NCBI RefSeq assembly: GCF_012489685.1
Contig: NC_080045.1
Span: 13,107,648 to 13,171,647, forward strand
Source of the DNA: Lotus japonicus
Lineage: Eukaryota; Streptophyta; Magnoliopsida; Fabales; Fabaceae
Length of the DNA: 64,000 nt
Reading direction: 5' to 3'
Below the pieces are notes generated by a model, which did no database searches, was not told the DNA's origin, and saw nothing but the letters and a program-made list of their open reading frames with translations. Within the stretch, counting starts at the first letter, position 1. Every line of letters starts with the position of its first letter. This document shows, in pieces, positions 43,406-54,725 of this stretch. Made by a program: the position numbers and the translations under genes.

Positions 43406-46400
43406 ATGGTTTTATATGAGCATCCAGATGTTGTTCAGTGGGGTATTAATCTTTTCGATGGTCACCCCAGTTATAGTCCAGGATACTATGATGATACAGT
43501 TCAACAGGAGACCGGTGATGTCTACAATGGACACTATTTCCATAGTCATTATGAACCTGAATGTAACCAAGTAGAGAATGATGAGATCATTGCACGGACT
43601 CTTCAAGAAGAGTTTTCACAGCTAGATATTGCTGAGGGTTCAAGATATTCTCAGGCAGATGAAGATCAGTTCCATGCTTCCGAGCCCGCATATGATTGGC
43701 ATAACCAATCGTTGATGAACTATTGTTCAGGAGGTATCAGGAAATGCACAAAGCTTCTTTGCGATTGTTTATAGTACTAATTTATATTTTGCTAAAATTC
43801 GGTTACTTCAATCAGCATGTTACACATGCAGGTAATGATTATGCACACGAAGGTGCTGATGACATAGAACCCTCTAGTTCATGTTGCAGTCCTTCTGAAG
43901 TGGGGGAATACTCATTGGAGCTTATTGACAATTATCCACTTGATGATGAAATAGGGAGGAGGTTGAGTCAGATGATTCCAATTCCTGTATGTTTAGCCCC
44001 TATATTTAGTTATTGATTCAATAAATATACCTAGCACGTTTTAGTTCTCATTTATGTACTAAACAGTTTATTCACTATGTTCTATTTTTGCCAACTTAAA
44101 GTGATATTCATCTTTCTGAACTGTTGTCAACTTTCATTATTTGACATTTAGAGTAAGTCATTATTGTTTCTAAACTTTAATTGTGGATTCCCGAAACATT
44201 TATTGCTACAGTTCACCAGTCTTCATAGTTCATACGTAGTGATGGATGAAGCAGATTCAGTTTTGAATCTTCCACTCTGATATACAGTTGTTATTTTGTG
44301 AGGGAGGGGGTAGGAAACCAGAAATATACTAAGATTATTTTTTCCCATTCTTGTGCAGTGCTTTCTCCAAGCACTAAGTTTTAGAATTTTTATATGTTGT
44401 TATGTTTTGCTATGATGGGCTTTAACTCCTTATTTCCGTCCCATAGCCCTTTACATGACATATGACTTTTGGAAAGTTCATGTCTTTTGATCAGTTGTGT
44501 ATGACTTGCCTAAAATTTGCTTTTTCCCTCTTGTGTAGCATGTTCCAAAAATTAATGGAGAAATTCCTTCACTTGATGAAGCAACTTCAGATCATCAAAG
44601 GCTTCTGGATAGGTACTAGTCATAAGGATTATTCCTCCTTGAGTTAAAACCTAATAAAAGCACTACCATGATGTGTGAATCGTTGTCCAACAATTTAATA
44701 ATTTCCATTACAGTGAAACTATTGTCAACATAACGTAGTGTGATCCATATAGCTGACCTCCCTTAGTGGGATAATGTTTTTTGTTGTTGTTGTTGTTTCT
44801 TTTAAGACTGATACTCTTCATGTCAAATTAAACCACTCATATTTTTAAACAGATTGCAGTTATATGACTTTGTGGAGCATACAGTACAAGGTGATGGTAA
44901 TTGTCAGGTCTGTTGCTTTTACTATTCTCTTTCCAATTTTTTGTTCACCTGCAGGTGCAGAGATTTTATTTATAATAAATATCAATTAAAATAATTCTAT
45001 TATCTCTATTCCTCACCAGTTCCGTGCATTATCTGACCAATTGTATAACACACCTGATCACCACAAGTTTGTGAGACGAAAAGTTGTAAACCAGGTTTGT
45101 TGTTTATGAGTTAAGTCCTATTATGGTTGCTTAATTTTATCACTGCTTTATTTTGTACATCATTCTTGGATTTTGATTGTTCAGTGGCTTTTTCTAACAG
45201 CTGAAGTCTCATCCAGACATTTATGACGGATATGTTCCCATGGAATATGGTGAATATTTGGAGAAGATGACCAAGTAATAATTTGTACTCTTTGCTCTAT
45301 CTATCCACCTATATATACAATTTTCTTATGAGCTAACTAGTATCTCATTTTCCTTTTATTGTTGATGAAACTAGGAGTGGAGAATGGGGTGATCATGTCA
45401 CTCTTCAAGCAGCTGCAGATTCAGTATGACTTTCCCACTTACGATTTCTCTTTTACAAAACTTTGAATAGCTACCCATTTGGATGCAAACCAAAGAGCAC
45501 TTATTTGAATGGAGCTTATTTAGTGAATTTTCTAGTAGATAAGCTCCAATAAGCCTGTATCCAAACGGGCTTGATTTGCTGTGAGGGTTTTATGTTTTTT
45601 AGAACCTAGTCACTGCGACTGAATTTTATTTGAATAGGTTGCATTGCCTGGTTTGAGTTTGTTAACCTTCTTTAGTCTTTCCCCTTTTGATTATGCGTGA
45701 ATCTCATTTTCTTTTTCCATTCTCTGCCTGCTTCTTATGATGAAGCCAATGTCAAGTTTATAATAATATTTGAAATTGGTAGTAACATAATATACTTTTT
45801 TACCTATGACTACTGCCTCTGAACTTTTTGTTTTCCTTTTTTCTCCAGTATGGTGTGAGAATATTTGTGATGACTTCTTTCAAGGACACCTGTTGCATAG
45901 AGATTCTTCCTCATTTTGAGAAGCCAAAAGGAGGTAAGATTTTCTTAGTAGAGGGGGGCTGAAGTGAGGATTTAGTGTCCTATGAACCCTAGCCAACTTT
46001 TCGCCCAAGATTAGATTCAGTGGAAGTTGATTTTACCTCTGCTTCATGTTCTAAATTTTTCTTTTATCTTTTTTGGTATCTGACTCTCTTTAAACATGTT
46101 TGTTGTATTAGTAAACTCTGTTTACATCATATTGTTTCTTGAAATATTTCTGAACATTAGTATCAGTTTCTATTTCATGGAGTTCCATAGGTAGAAACCT
46201 GAAACCTAATTGTGGAAAATGTTTTAATAAAATTTGATAGGTGACCTATGATCTATATTTTGTATTATAAAGTGTGTGAACTTTAGGATCATTCATAGAT
46301 TTGCCATTTTTGGGGGTATTGATTGCTTTAGGACCTTCTTTTATTGTTCATCATAAATCACTAGCATAATGTGCTTTTATTGCAGTGATTTTCCTCAGTT

Positions 46401-47302
46401 TTTGGGCAGAGGTGCATTACAACTCCATCTATCCTCAAGGAGGTACTTTACAAACTTTTCACATATAGCTTGAATAAGTTTGAAACAAAGCTCAGCAATA
46501 GTTTGAATAATTTAGTTGAAAATTAACATGGTTGGCAAATCAAATTTCCCTGTGTTGGCCGAGTTGTCCGCAAAATGAAAGAGAAATTTCAACACTTTTG
46601 ATAAACACATTTAGACTAGTCAATCTGGCTCTTTTACCTTACTTTTGAGAGAAAACTAAGTAGTTAACTTATTATCATCATTAGAAAATCAATAAGATTT
46701 AGATGATTTCATAATTTAGCATACATGGATATATATGATCAAAATCTCATAATCAATTGCTGTAATTGCTTTCCTTTTGCTTTGAAGTTATCCATCATTG
46801 TAGAGGAGCCGAAGCGGAATCCATTTTTTTCTATAAATTTTTGGTATTGGGTAAATTTTACATCACTCCCACTAAAAAAACTGAGCAAACTGGGTTTTTT
46901 CAAGTCTGTCTGTTTTTCCTTTGGCTCCCTCCCCAAGTCCATTCACACACATTCCTGAGGCTAAAAAGCCAACAAATTTGAGAGGTTGGATTGGCTAAAC
47001 ATCGGTTTACATTCACCAAACATTTAAATAAACACACACTAAGACCACATGAAATTTGCCCAATAATACAAAATGCTCTCAAATGAGATTTCATTTTGAC
47101 AATAGGTTGCTGATTTTGGCTCCCTGAGCCAATTAGAATTCTTCTCTTTTGATTTTATTTGGAGGTTCATTCCTTCATTTACTATTTCCGAAATATAGGG
47201 TATGTGTTGGTTTACTATATTCTTGTTACTCTTGATCCAGATATACCTTCAGACGAGTCAAGAAAGAAGAAAAGGTGGTGGAATTTTAGGACCAAGCACT
47301 GA
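43406..47302 (+). CDS. OTU10: OTU-domain deubiquitinase (Arabidopsis OTU9/OTU10-like)
   Basis: This cysteine protease removes ubiquitin from proteins. Ten coding exons join in phase with GT-AG ends: 43406-43733, 43832-43986, 44539-44612, 44853-44907, 45020-45094, 45201-45274, 45375-45423, 45849-45933, 46386-46442, 47241-47302. They encode 337 residues, close to the family length. The N-terminus holds a conserved helix (ENDEIIARTLQEEFSQL) resembling a ubiquitin-interacting segment and an acidic Ser-rich stretch. The OTU domain follows: GDGNCQFRALSDQLY with catalytic Asp200/Cys203, then GEWGDHVTLQAAAD, and WAEVHYNSIYP with His309 and Asn311. A basic tail (SRKKKRWWNF) ends the protein. All catalytic residues are present. 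The Arabidopsis counterparts are assigned from memory. Confidence 0.93.
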
Positions 47303-48108
47303 AGTGTGGCTAGCCTAGAGGATGGACCCAAATTTTTGGTGCCCCTACATTTTGGACCATTGAATTCTGTCTCCAAATTCATCCAACAGCCAATAAGGAT
47401 GCTTTCCAACTCAGCAGGGATACCAACCCTTTGGGGTGCTAGAGAATTGCTCTTAACTATATATTCCCATTTCTTTGATGGTCATTGTTACTTTGATTAA
47501 GTTGATTTTCCGTTGTATTAGATATAAATATAAATCTGGGTGTGCTGACCCAGCTACATCCCATAGGAATTTTAGACATTTTCCAAAAGAAATCAAAGTT
47601 TATACATAAAGGTAATGGTGTATTCAACCTGGTTTGTTTTCATCTTGATTTACAAGGCTCATATTAAATTTCTTTATAAAGTGAATAATCTGAAGCCTTT
47701 TTAGCCATAATTCTGGCCTAAACACTCAGAACAAACTTGTGAAATCAAAAGTGACAGAACTTTTGGGCAAAATCATTCATTCTGTATTGTTAAACATGAA
47801 TAGGAAAATGGTTTTCTCTTCTCAATCATCACTGAATTCAATTAATTAGAAAATAGTCTTTTCTTCCCAAGCAATCATCACTGAATTTTTCAATTGATTG
47901 ATCAATGGTGGGTCCAAATCCAAGTCTTGTACATATTCAACAATCAACAGCCAAAACACAAGAATCCAAATATAACTTCATATTTATATAACAAAACATC
48001 CTTCATATTCATATTCATATTCATATTCATAATAATTTACATGTTTCTCTTCCTACCCACAAAAACAAAGTCACATTAATTCCACACAGCTCTGAAAGAG
48101 AAACACGA
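47303..48108. other. 3' flanks of convergent OTU and TCP genes
   Basis: The two genes converge here. No gene was seen. A hexanucleotide repeat (TCATAT)n/(ATTCAT)n at about 48,003-48,033 marks the edge of the tandemly duplicated TCP unit. Confidence 0.5.
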
Positions 48109-48717
48109 TTACTGTTTGCTGAGAGCCTGCTCTTGCTGATTCTCCTCCGCCGCCGTCGCCGGCTGCAGCAGCAACGCCGTGAACGGCATGTTCCGGTAAC
48201 CACTCACCGCCGGGTAATCCATCCCCGCCGGCTGGCACAGGTCGAGCCGGCAACTCGGCTGCACGCTGAACATGCCCATGCCCATGCCGGCGGCGCTCAC
48301 CTCGGAGACTGCCTGAACGGGGCAAGAGACCGATGGCGCGGGAGTGGAGGAAGAGGGAGCGACGGTGGAGATGGGAGCAGCAGGGACAGTTCCGGTGCCG
48401 GTAACGGCGATGATGGAAGGCTCAGCATGACGGAGGAGCCACTCGATTGTCTCGCCATCGGAGCGGTGGCCGAGTTCTCGGGTAAGCTGGAATATCCGGG
48501 CGGCGCAGAGCGGCGGCATGCGGACGCGGCGACCGCGGCCGTTAACCTTGGTGTGGCGGTCCTTGGTGGAGCGGGTGGTGGTGGCAGGTTTTCTGGTGAC
48601 AGCGAGTTTCGCCTTGGAATTGGAGGCGGTTCCGGTGGTGATGGTGGTGGTGCCGGCGGTGGCGACGGTGGTGGTGGTGGGGTGAGGAAAAGGGTGAATA
48701 ACTAAGTCTGAAGTCAT
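48109..48717 (-). CDS. TCP transcription factor, class I (TCP7/TCP21-like)
   Basis: This intronless gene encodes 202 residues of a plant DNA-binding factor that recognises GGNCCCAC-type sites in growth genes. The start ATG 48717 ([10 protein letters not shown]) was chosen because the frame upstream has only a GTG and because copy 2 begins at the same codon. A Thr-rich N-terminus is followed by the TCP domain at about residues 50-105: basic region [18 protein letters not shown], helix-loop-helix [25 protein letters not shown], then [13 protein letters not shown]. Basic-region spacing is of class I. The C-terminus is Pro/Ser-rich and ends QALSKQ. It is GC-rich compared with its surroundings. 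All key residues are intact and it is the only intact member of the triplication. Confidence 0.92.
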   Translation of the reverse strand: MTSDLVIHPFPHPTTTTVATAGTTTITTGTASNSKAKLAVTRKPATTTRSTKDRHTKVNGRGRRVRMPPLCAARIFQLTRELGHRSDGETIEWLLRHAEPSIIAVTGTGTVPAAPISTVAPSSSTPAPSVSCPVQAVSEVSAAGMGMGMFSVQPSCRLDLCQPAGMDYPAVSGYRNMPFTALLLQPATAAEENQQEQALSKQ

Positions 48718-48794
48718 GTTAGGGTTTGGGAATTTAGGGTTTTCAGTGAAAGTGAGAGAGATTGATTGTGATGACCCCACCTACATAGAGTGGG

Positions 48795-48804
48795 GTTTAT
48801 ATAG
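48795..48804 (-). promoter_or_regulatory. TATA box of TCP gene
   Basis: On the minus strand CTATATAAAC lies about 80 bp upstream of the start codon at 48717, which places transcription start near 48,770 and leaves a leader of about 50 nt. The same element is kept upstream of copy 2 (about 51,020: ATTATATAGC on the plus strand). Confidence 0.6.
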
Positions 48805-50345
48805 AAGAAGGGAATTGAGCTCAGAGGGCCTACTAATGATGATGAAAATAATATATATGAATAAATTTGTTGAAGATATTAAATAAATATGACTTTGGGT
48901 TAAAAAAATTAATGCACTTAATGATGTTTAATATTATTAAAAAAATAATTTATTAGCTTTCTAAATGTAATAAAAAAGTTTACTAAGTTTAATTCACATT
49001 AATGATGTAAATTTTAATTATTAAATTTAGTCAAACTTGCTTTTTAAATTTTTTTATGAGATTAATTTTTATGTATTGATAGAGTAAAAACTTTTATACA
49101 ATCATTCAATCAAATTATTTCATTTTCTATTTTAAATATTATTAAATTCAAAATTAATTGTGACCTGGTAAAATAAAGAGATATGATTGAATGACTGTCT
49201 AAAACTTATTTACAATGCCAGTGTATAAAAATTAATCTCATTTCTTATTTGCAACAATAATAATTAATTACTGATAAACATTTATATTATTTAATATATA
49301 AACTATTTGTTATAAACTTATTTCTATAAAAAAAATTCAAAAAATAGAATAAGTTGAAATTTAAATTATCAATTCCAAGATGTCTATTAAAATTCAAGAA
49401 TAATATAATGACACTAAGTAATATTATATATATATATATATAATTAAAATTAGGCAATGAACCTTTGAAAAAGAATTAGTCAATAACACGATCTTATTTA
49501 TTAACAAATATTTTAGAACACTTAATTTTAAAACATCTAAATGGAAATATATGTATTTACTATTTTTTTAGGGGCAATCTGTATTTACTATTAACTTTAT
49601 TGTATTTTACATTTTTATATTTAAAAACTTTGAAAGTAAAATTGTCTTAAAATTATATATTATTATAAATTTAAATGTTACAATTATTTCATTATTGAGG
49701 CTTAGCCCCCTCCATTAAAACAAAAAAAAAATATTTTTCCCTCAAGATATTAAAAATATTATATATTAATAAAACTTAATTGTTGATATTAAAAAAATAT
49801 TACTTGAGTTGAAATATAAAGTTTATATTTATAAACAATCCTTCACGGTAAAGAGCTAGGTCTTGTTTGGGAATGTTCCGATGAGTAGGTCATTGGGAGG
49901 TGTGTGCAGTATCTCAAACGTACCCACCCCAATAAGTATGGGTCCCCTTGAGGCATTAGTTCTTTGTGAGTTTGGTTATTTTCCTTTCGTTTTGTTTGTT
50001 TCGATGTTGCATTTAGGGTTGTTTTAGTTGACTTATTTTCGTAGGTTTGGGTTGTTCATGATTTACTGTATTGCTTACCTATATGAGAGGGTTGGTCTCA
50101 TAGCTATTAGTTTCATAATTAAAGTTGTGCTTTCAAGAAAAAGGAATAAACAATCAGAAATAAACTCCATAAGAACAAATCTCTCATATTCATATTCATA
50201 GGGTTCCTTAAAATTTACATGTTTCTCTTCCAACCCACAAAAACAAAAATTACATTGATTCCACGCAATTCTGAAAGAAACTAACTTTAAATCAGAATAA
50301 AAAAGAGATAGTTCATCAATGACACCCTAACATTCATAAACATGA
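48805..50345. other. Upstream DNA of TCP copy 1 / downstream of copy 2
   Basis: Very AT-rich (poly-A/T tracts, TATATATATATA at about 49,430) with no gene. It aligns in order with 51,040-52,000, showing that the duplication included several hundred bases of upstream sequence. Confidence 0.5.
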
Positions 50346-50930
50346 TTACTGTTTGCTAAGAGCATTTCTTGCTGATCCTCCTCCACAGTCGTCGTCGGCT
50401 ACACCAACAGTGTCTTGAATGACTTGTTCAAGTAACCATACACCATCGTGTACTCCATCCTCGCCAGCTAGCATAGGTCGAGCCGGCAACTCGGCTACAC
50501 GCTGAACATGCCCTTGCTGCGCGAAGATTGGATAGATGGGGCAAGAGACGGAGGGCGCGCGAGTGGAGGAAGAGGGAGAGACGATGGAGATTGGAGGGGC
50601 AGGGATAGTTCCGGTGCCAGTGGCGGCGATGATGGATGGCTCGGCCTGACGGAGGAGCCACTCGATGGTCTTGCCTTCAGAGCTGTGACCGAGCTCGCGA
50701 GTGAGCTGGAATATTCGGGCGGCGCAGAGCGGCGGCAGGCGGACGCGACAACCGCGACCGTTAACCTTGGTGGAGCGGTCCTTGGTGGTGCGAGTGGGGG
50801 TGGCAGATTTTCTGGTGACGGCGAGTTTCGCTTTGGAATTGGAGGCGATGCCAGTGGTGGTGGTGGTGGTGGTGGTGACTGTGGTGGTGGTGGGGTGAGA
50901 AAATGGGTGAATAACTAAGTCAGAAGTCAT
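50346..50930 (-). pseudogene. TCP duplicate copy 2, altered basic region and compensated frameshift
   Basis: The frame is open over 194 codons from ATG 50930 ([10 protein letters not shown]). The TCP domain is recognisable, but the basic region reads [18 protein letters not shown]: His to Ser and Arg to Cys relative to copy 1. After [11 protein letters not shown] the reading follows a different frame from copy 1 for about 50 residues ([12 protein letters not shown]...), then returns to the original frame for the last residues (ALSKQ). In copy 1's frame a TAG now stands where copy 1 has CAG (GTGTAGCC versus GTGCAGCC). It may still make a protein, but DNA binding is doubtful. Confidence 0.8.
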
Positions 50931-52012
50931 GTTAGGGTATGGGAATTTAGGGTTTTTGGTGAAAGTGAGTGAGAGAGAGACTCGATTGATTGTGATGATC
51001 CCACCTACATAGAGTGGGGATTATATAGCAAAATGGAATTGAGCTTAATGGGCCTACTAATGATAATGAAAATAATATATATGGATAAACTTGTTGAAGA
51101 TATTAAATAAATATGATTTTGGGTAAAAAAAATTAAAGCACTTAATGATGTTTAATATTATTAAAAAAATAAATTATTAGCTTTCCAAATGTAACAAAAA
51201 AAAATTTTTAATTCACTTTAATGATGCAAATGTTAATTATAAAATTAAGTCAAACTTGCTTTCATTTTTTAATTTTAATGAGATTAACTTCTAGTCTTCT
51301 ATGCACTGACACTTTAAAAAGTTTTATACAGTCATTCAATCACATCTTTTTGTTTCCTATTTTAAATATTATTAAATTTAAAATTAATTATGAGCTAGTA
51401 AAATGAAGAGATGTGATTGAATGATTGTGTAAAACTTATTTACGATGTCGGTGCATAAAAATTAATCTCATTTTTTATTAGCAACACTAAAAATCAATTA
51501 CTGATAAACATTTATAATATTTAATATATTAACTATTTATAGTAAGATTATTTCTAAAAATATTAATTAAAAAATTCAAATAATAGAATAAGTTGAAATT
51601 TAAATTATCAATTCCAAGATGTCCATAAAAATTTAAGAATAATAAAATGACACTATGTAATAATATTATTATATATATATATATTATTAAATTTAGTCAG
51701 TGAACCTTTCCGAAAAGATTAGTCAATAACACGATCTCATTTATTAACAAATAATTTAGAACAAATAATTTTAAAACATCTAAATGAAAATATCTTTTAT
51801 TTACTATTAACTTTATTTTATTTTATATTTTTAAAATATGAAAGTAAAATTATCTTGAAAAATAATAACTAAAAAGAAAGAATATATTATTAAAATTATA
51901 TAATTATAATATTAAATGTTAAAATTATTTCATTATTGGGGGTTAGCCCCCTCCATTCAACAATTTTTTTAATGATTATTATTCTTTCAAGATAATGAAA
52001 ATATTATATATA
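50931..52012. other. Upstream DNA of TCP copy 2
   Basis: AT-rich sequence parallel to 48,718-49,760, including the TATA region near 51,020 and TATATATATATATA at about 51,670. No gene. Confidence 0.5.
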
Positions 52013-52510
52013 GGCTAAAAAGCATATTTGACCCTTGATGTTTTAAGTTTGTGCAAATTCTGCCCCTACTCTAGTTTTGTCGACGTTTCTACCCCTTGTG
52101 TTTTCAAACAATGCACTGTCTACCCCTCCGTCAGTTAGGCTTTCTCAGGACAGGTTCCTGAGTGGATTGGAGAGATGAAGAACAGTATATGAAGTTAATG
52201 ATGATCAAGGAAATGATATAAATTAAATTTGCTTGATGTATATATCAATTATGTATGTAACTGAACTGGTTAAATGCATGTTTTGTTACTTACAGGTCTT
52301 GAGTTTGAATCTCCCATGCCCATTTTTTCCAATTTCACTTGTAATTTCAATGTGGCAGGTCCAAAAAAATAAATAAATAAAAAATGTCAAATAAGTTAAT
52401 TCCGTTAGTTTTTTAACGTCTGACTGACGGAGGGGTAGACAGTGCACTGTTTGAAAACATGAGGGGTAGAAACATTTAGGGTTGGGGTAGAAACATTGAG
52501 GGCTCAGTTC
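52013..52510. mobile_element. Foldback/MULE-type element in TCP unit B
   Basis: Inverted arms share TGCACTGTCTACCCCTCCGT and TTTCTACCCCTTGTGTTTTC, on the left near 52,080-52,140 and inverted near 52,420-52,480. The left end is TAGGCTAAAAAGCATATTTG; the right end is less clear, apparently duplicated or truncated (GGGGTAGAAACATT occurs twice). It is absent at the equivalent place in unit A, so it inserted after the duplication. No target duplication identified. Confidence 0.6.
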
Positions 52511-52880
52511 GTTGTGATTGAGGTTGTTTTTCTTTCGTTTTGTTTGTTTTAATGTTGCATTTAGGGTTGTTTTAGTTGACTTATTTTGGTTAGGTTTGAG
52601 TTGTTCAGGATTTACTATATTGTTTACCTATATGAGAGGGTTGGTCTCATAGCTATTAGTTTCAAAATTAAAGTCGTGCTTTCGAAAAAAAAGAAAAAAC
52701 GATCCTTCATATTCATATTCATAGGGTTCATAATAATTTACATGTTTCTCTTCCGACCCACAAAGACAAAAACTTGAATTGATTCCACGCAACTCTGAAG
52801 GAAACTAACTTTAAAATCAAAATAAAAAAGAGACAGATCATTAATGCCACCCTAATATTCATAAACACGGTTACTGTTTG

Positions 52881-53454
52881 CTAAGAGCATGCTCTTGCTG
52901 ATTCCCCTCCGTAGTCGTTGCCGGCTGCACCAGAAGCGTTGTGAACGACATGTTCCGATAACCATTCATCGTCGTTTACTCCATCCTCGCCGATTGGCAC
53001 AAGTCGACCTGGCAACTCGACTACACACTGAACATGCTCTGGCTGCACGGAGACTGGCTGGACGGGGCAAGAGACAGAGGGCGTGACAGTGGAGGAAGAG
53101 GGAGCAACGATGGATATTGGAGCGGCAGGGGTAGTTCCGGTTCCAGTAACGGCGATAATGGATGGCTCAGCCTGATGGAGGAGCCACTCGATGGTCTTGC
53201 CGTCGATGCGGAGGCCGAGCTGGCGAATGAGCTGGAATATTCTAGCGGCGCAGAGGGGCGGCAAGCGGACGCGGCGATCGCGACCATTTACCTTAATGTG
53301 GCGGTCCTTGGTGGAGCGAGTGGTGGTTGTAGGTTTGCTAGTGGCAGCGAGTTTCGCCTCGGAATTGGAGGCGATGTCAGTGGTGGTAGGTTTGCTAGTG
53401 GCAGCGAGTTTCGCCTCGGAATTGGAGGCGGTGTCAGTGGTGGTTGTAAGATCA
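52881..53454 (-). pseudogene. TCP duplicate copy 3, 5' part cut off by SIRE insertion
   Basis: The frame is open from the SIRE junction (about 53,454) downward. It contains two in-frame copies of a 57-bp unit ([19 protein letters not shown]), then the TCP domain ([18 protein letters not shown], helix region [20 protein letters not shown]). Changes at conserved positions (Gly to Asp in the basic region; altered loop) suggest loss of function. The C-terminal part is in the shifted frame also seen in copy 2 ([11 protein letters not shown]) and stops at 52881 without recovering the original end. The first codons and promoter must lie beyond the SIRE element, outside this window. Confidence 0.82.
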
Positions 53455-54653
53455 AGTTTTGATCTAGTAGTACAACTCTATGTTTTGATGATTACAAGTT
53501 AACCTTTTGATATGAACAATTATGGTACTCTAACGTGTTTTTCTGAGTGTGCTATTTACAGGCTCTGACCTCTATTCAATCTCACACAAATCAGAAGCAC
53601 TGTGCTTAAAGAGTGACCCAAGCAACGCTTTCGCATTGTCCATGTTCAGTCTGAACAGTGGAAAAGCTTCAGAAGATCTGAAGTAAATCAAGCTCTGATA
53701 AGGACTCAGCTCACTTGAAGTTCTGAAGATCCAGAAGTTCTGACAACCAAGAAACTCTGAAGGTTCAGATGTTCTGATGGTGTAGAAGACTCTGAAGATC
53801 TAGAAGCTGGATAGTGGAAACTCTGATGTCCAGAAGCAAGAAACTCTGAAGACCATGTACTTCCCTCTGAGTTCAGAATCAGAAGATACATCGGTCAGAG
53901 GATCTGTGCTTTCCCTCTGACTCTGATCAACCGGCTTCACAAGTTCCAACATGAAGCATTCCCCTGATCAGAAGTCTCCTAGGTTTAAAGGTCAAGTCGC
54001 TATCCAAGTACAAAAGCATATGTACTATCCTGACGACCTACCTAACGTTCTCAGCCACAGCAGAAGCTGGAATTTCCAGAACTGCCCTCCAACGGTAGCA
54101 TTTCCATGCAGCGTTCAAACCCTAATCCTTGGAGTATAAATAGAGGCTGAAGATTGAAAGATGCGGTTGGAAGAATTTACACAAGCACAAGCTATATTCA
54201 AAAACTTCTAAGCATTCTTTCATCTGAATTCATTGTGTTTACTATTAGCTTTTCAGAAGCAAATCTCTTGTAAACATTCTCTGTTAAACAGTTTGTTTAG
54301 TTACCTTTAGGAGATCAAGGTTGATCGGATCCTAGAGAAGACTAAGAGAGTGAATCTTAGTGTGAGCTAAGTCAGTGTAATTGTTAGTCACTTGTAGGTT
54401 TCAAGTGCAGTTGTAACACTTTACCTGATTAGTGGATTGCCTTCATTCTAAGAAGGAAGAAATCACCTTGACGGGTGGACTGGATTAGCTTGAGGGATTT
54501 ATCAAGTGAACTAGGATAAAAATCCTTGTGTGCTTTTCTATCTCTTATCTTTAGCACTTAAGTCTCGAAAAATTTGTTGAAATCTTTAAGGTGGAAGTTT
54601 TTAATTGAAAACGTTATTTAAACCCCCCCTTTCTACCGTTTTTCATACCTTCA
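53455..54653 (+). repeat. 5' LTR of SIRE element (boundaries approximate)
   Basis: This LTR of about 1.2 kb begins near TGTAAGATCAAGTTTTG, where homology to the TCP gene ends, and finishes CATACCTTCA just before the primer-binding site. It contains GTATAAATAGAGG near 54,133, a TATA-type promoter element. It is rich in repeated CAGAAG/CTCTGA words, as SIRE LTRs are. Confidence 0.75.
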
Positions 54654-54725
54654 ATTGGTATCAGAGCGCAAGTTCTGATTACCACACCTAACAGTGTTCA
54701 GTGATCCGGGCCGGTGTGAAAAACA

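Larger units (their letters stand above)
47990..53454. repeat. Tandem triplication of a TCP-gene segment
   Basis: Three head-to-tail units share 3' flank, coding region and promoter: unit A about 47,990-50,145, unit B about 50,160-52,690, unit C about 52,700-53,454 (cut by SIRE). Shared landmarks are ATTCATATTCATA followed by TTTACATGTTTCTCTTC, the TCP coding sequence, the TATA region, an AT-rich tail with ATGACACTA.GTAATA, the GAGGCTTAGCCCCCTCCATT-like block (49,698 and 51,941 with one change) and ATATGAGAGGGTTGGTCTCA (50,081 and 52,632). Unit B has an extra foldback element at about 52,013-52,510. Confidence 0.88.

Noticed and set aside
48133..48705. 190-codon plus-strand frame over the TCP gene
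   Set aside because: It is the antisense shadow of a GC-rich coding region; the minus-strand frame has the TCP domain, and the plus-strand product is Gly/Arg-rich noise.
48718..48780. Longer TCP start giving 21 extra residues
   Set aside because: The first codon would be GTG, and copy 2 has no open frame there; the TATA position also favours ATG 48717.
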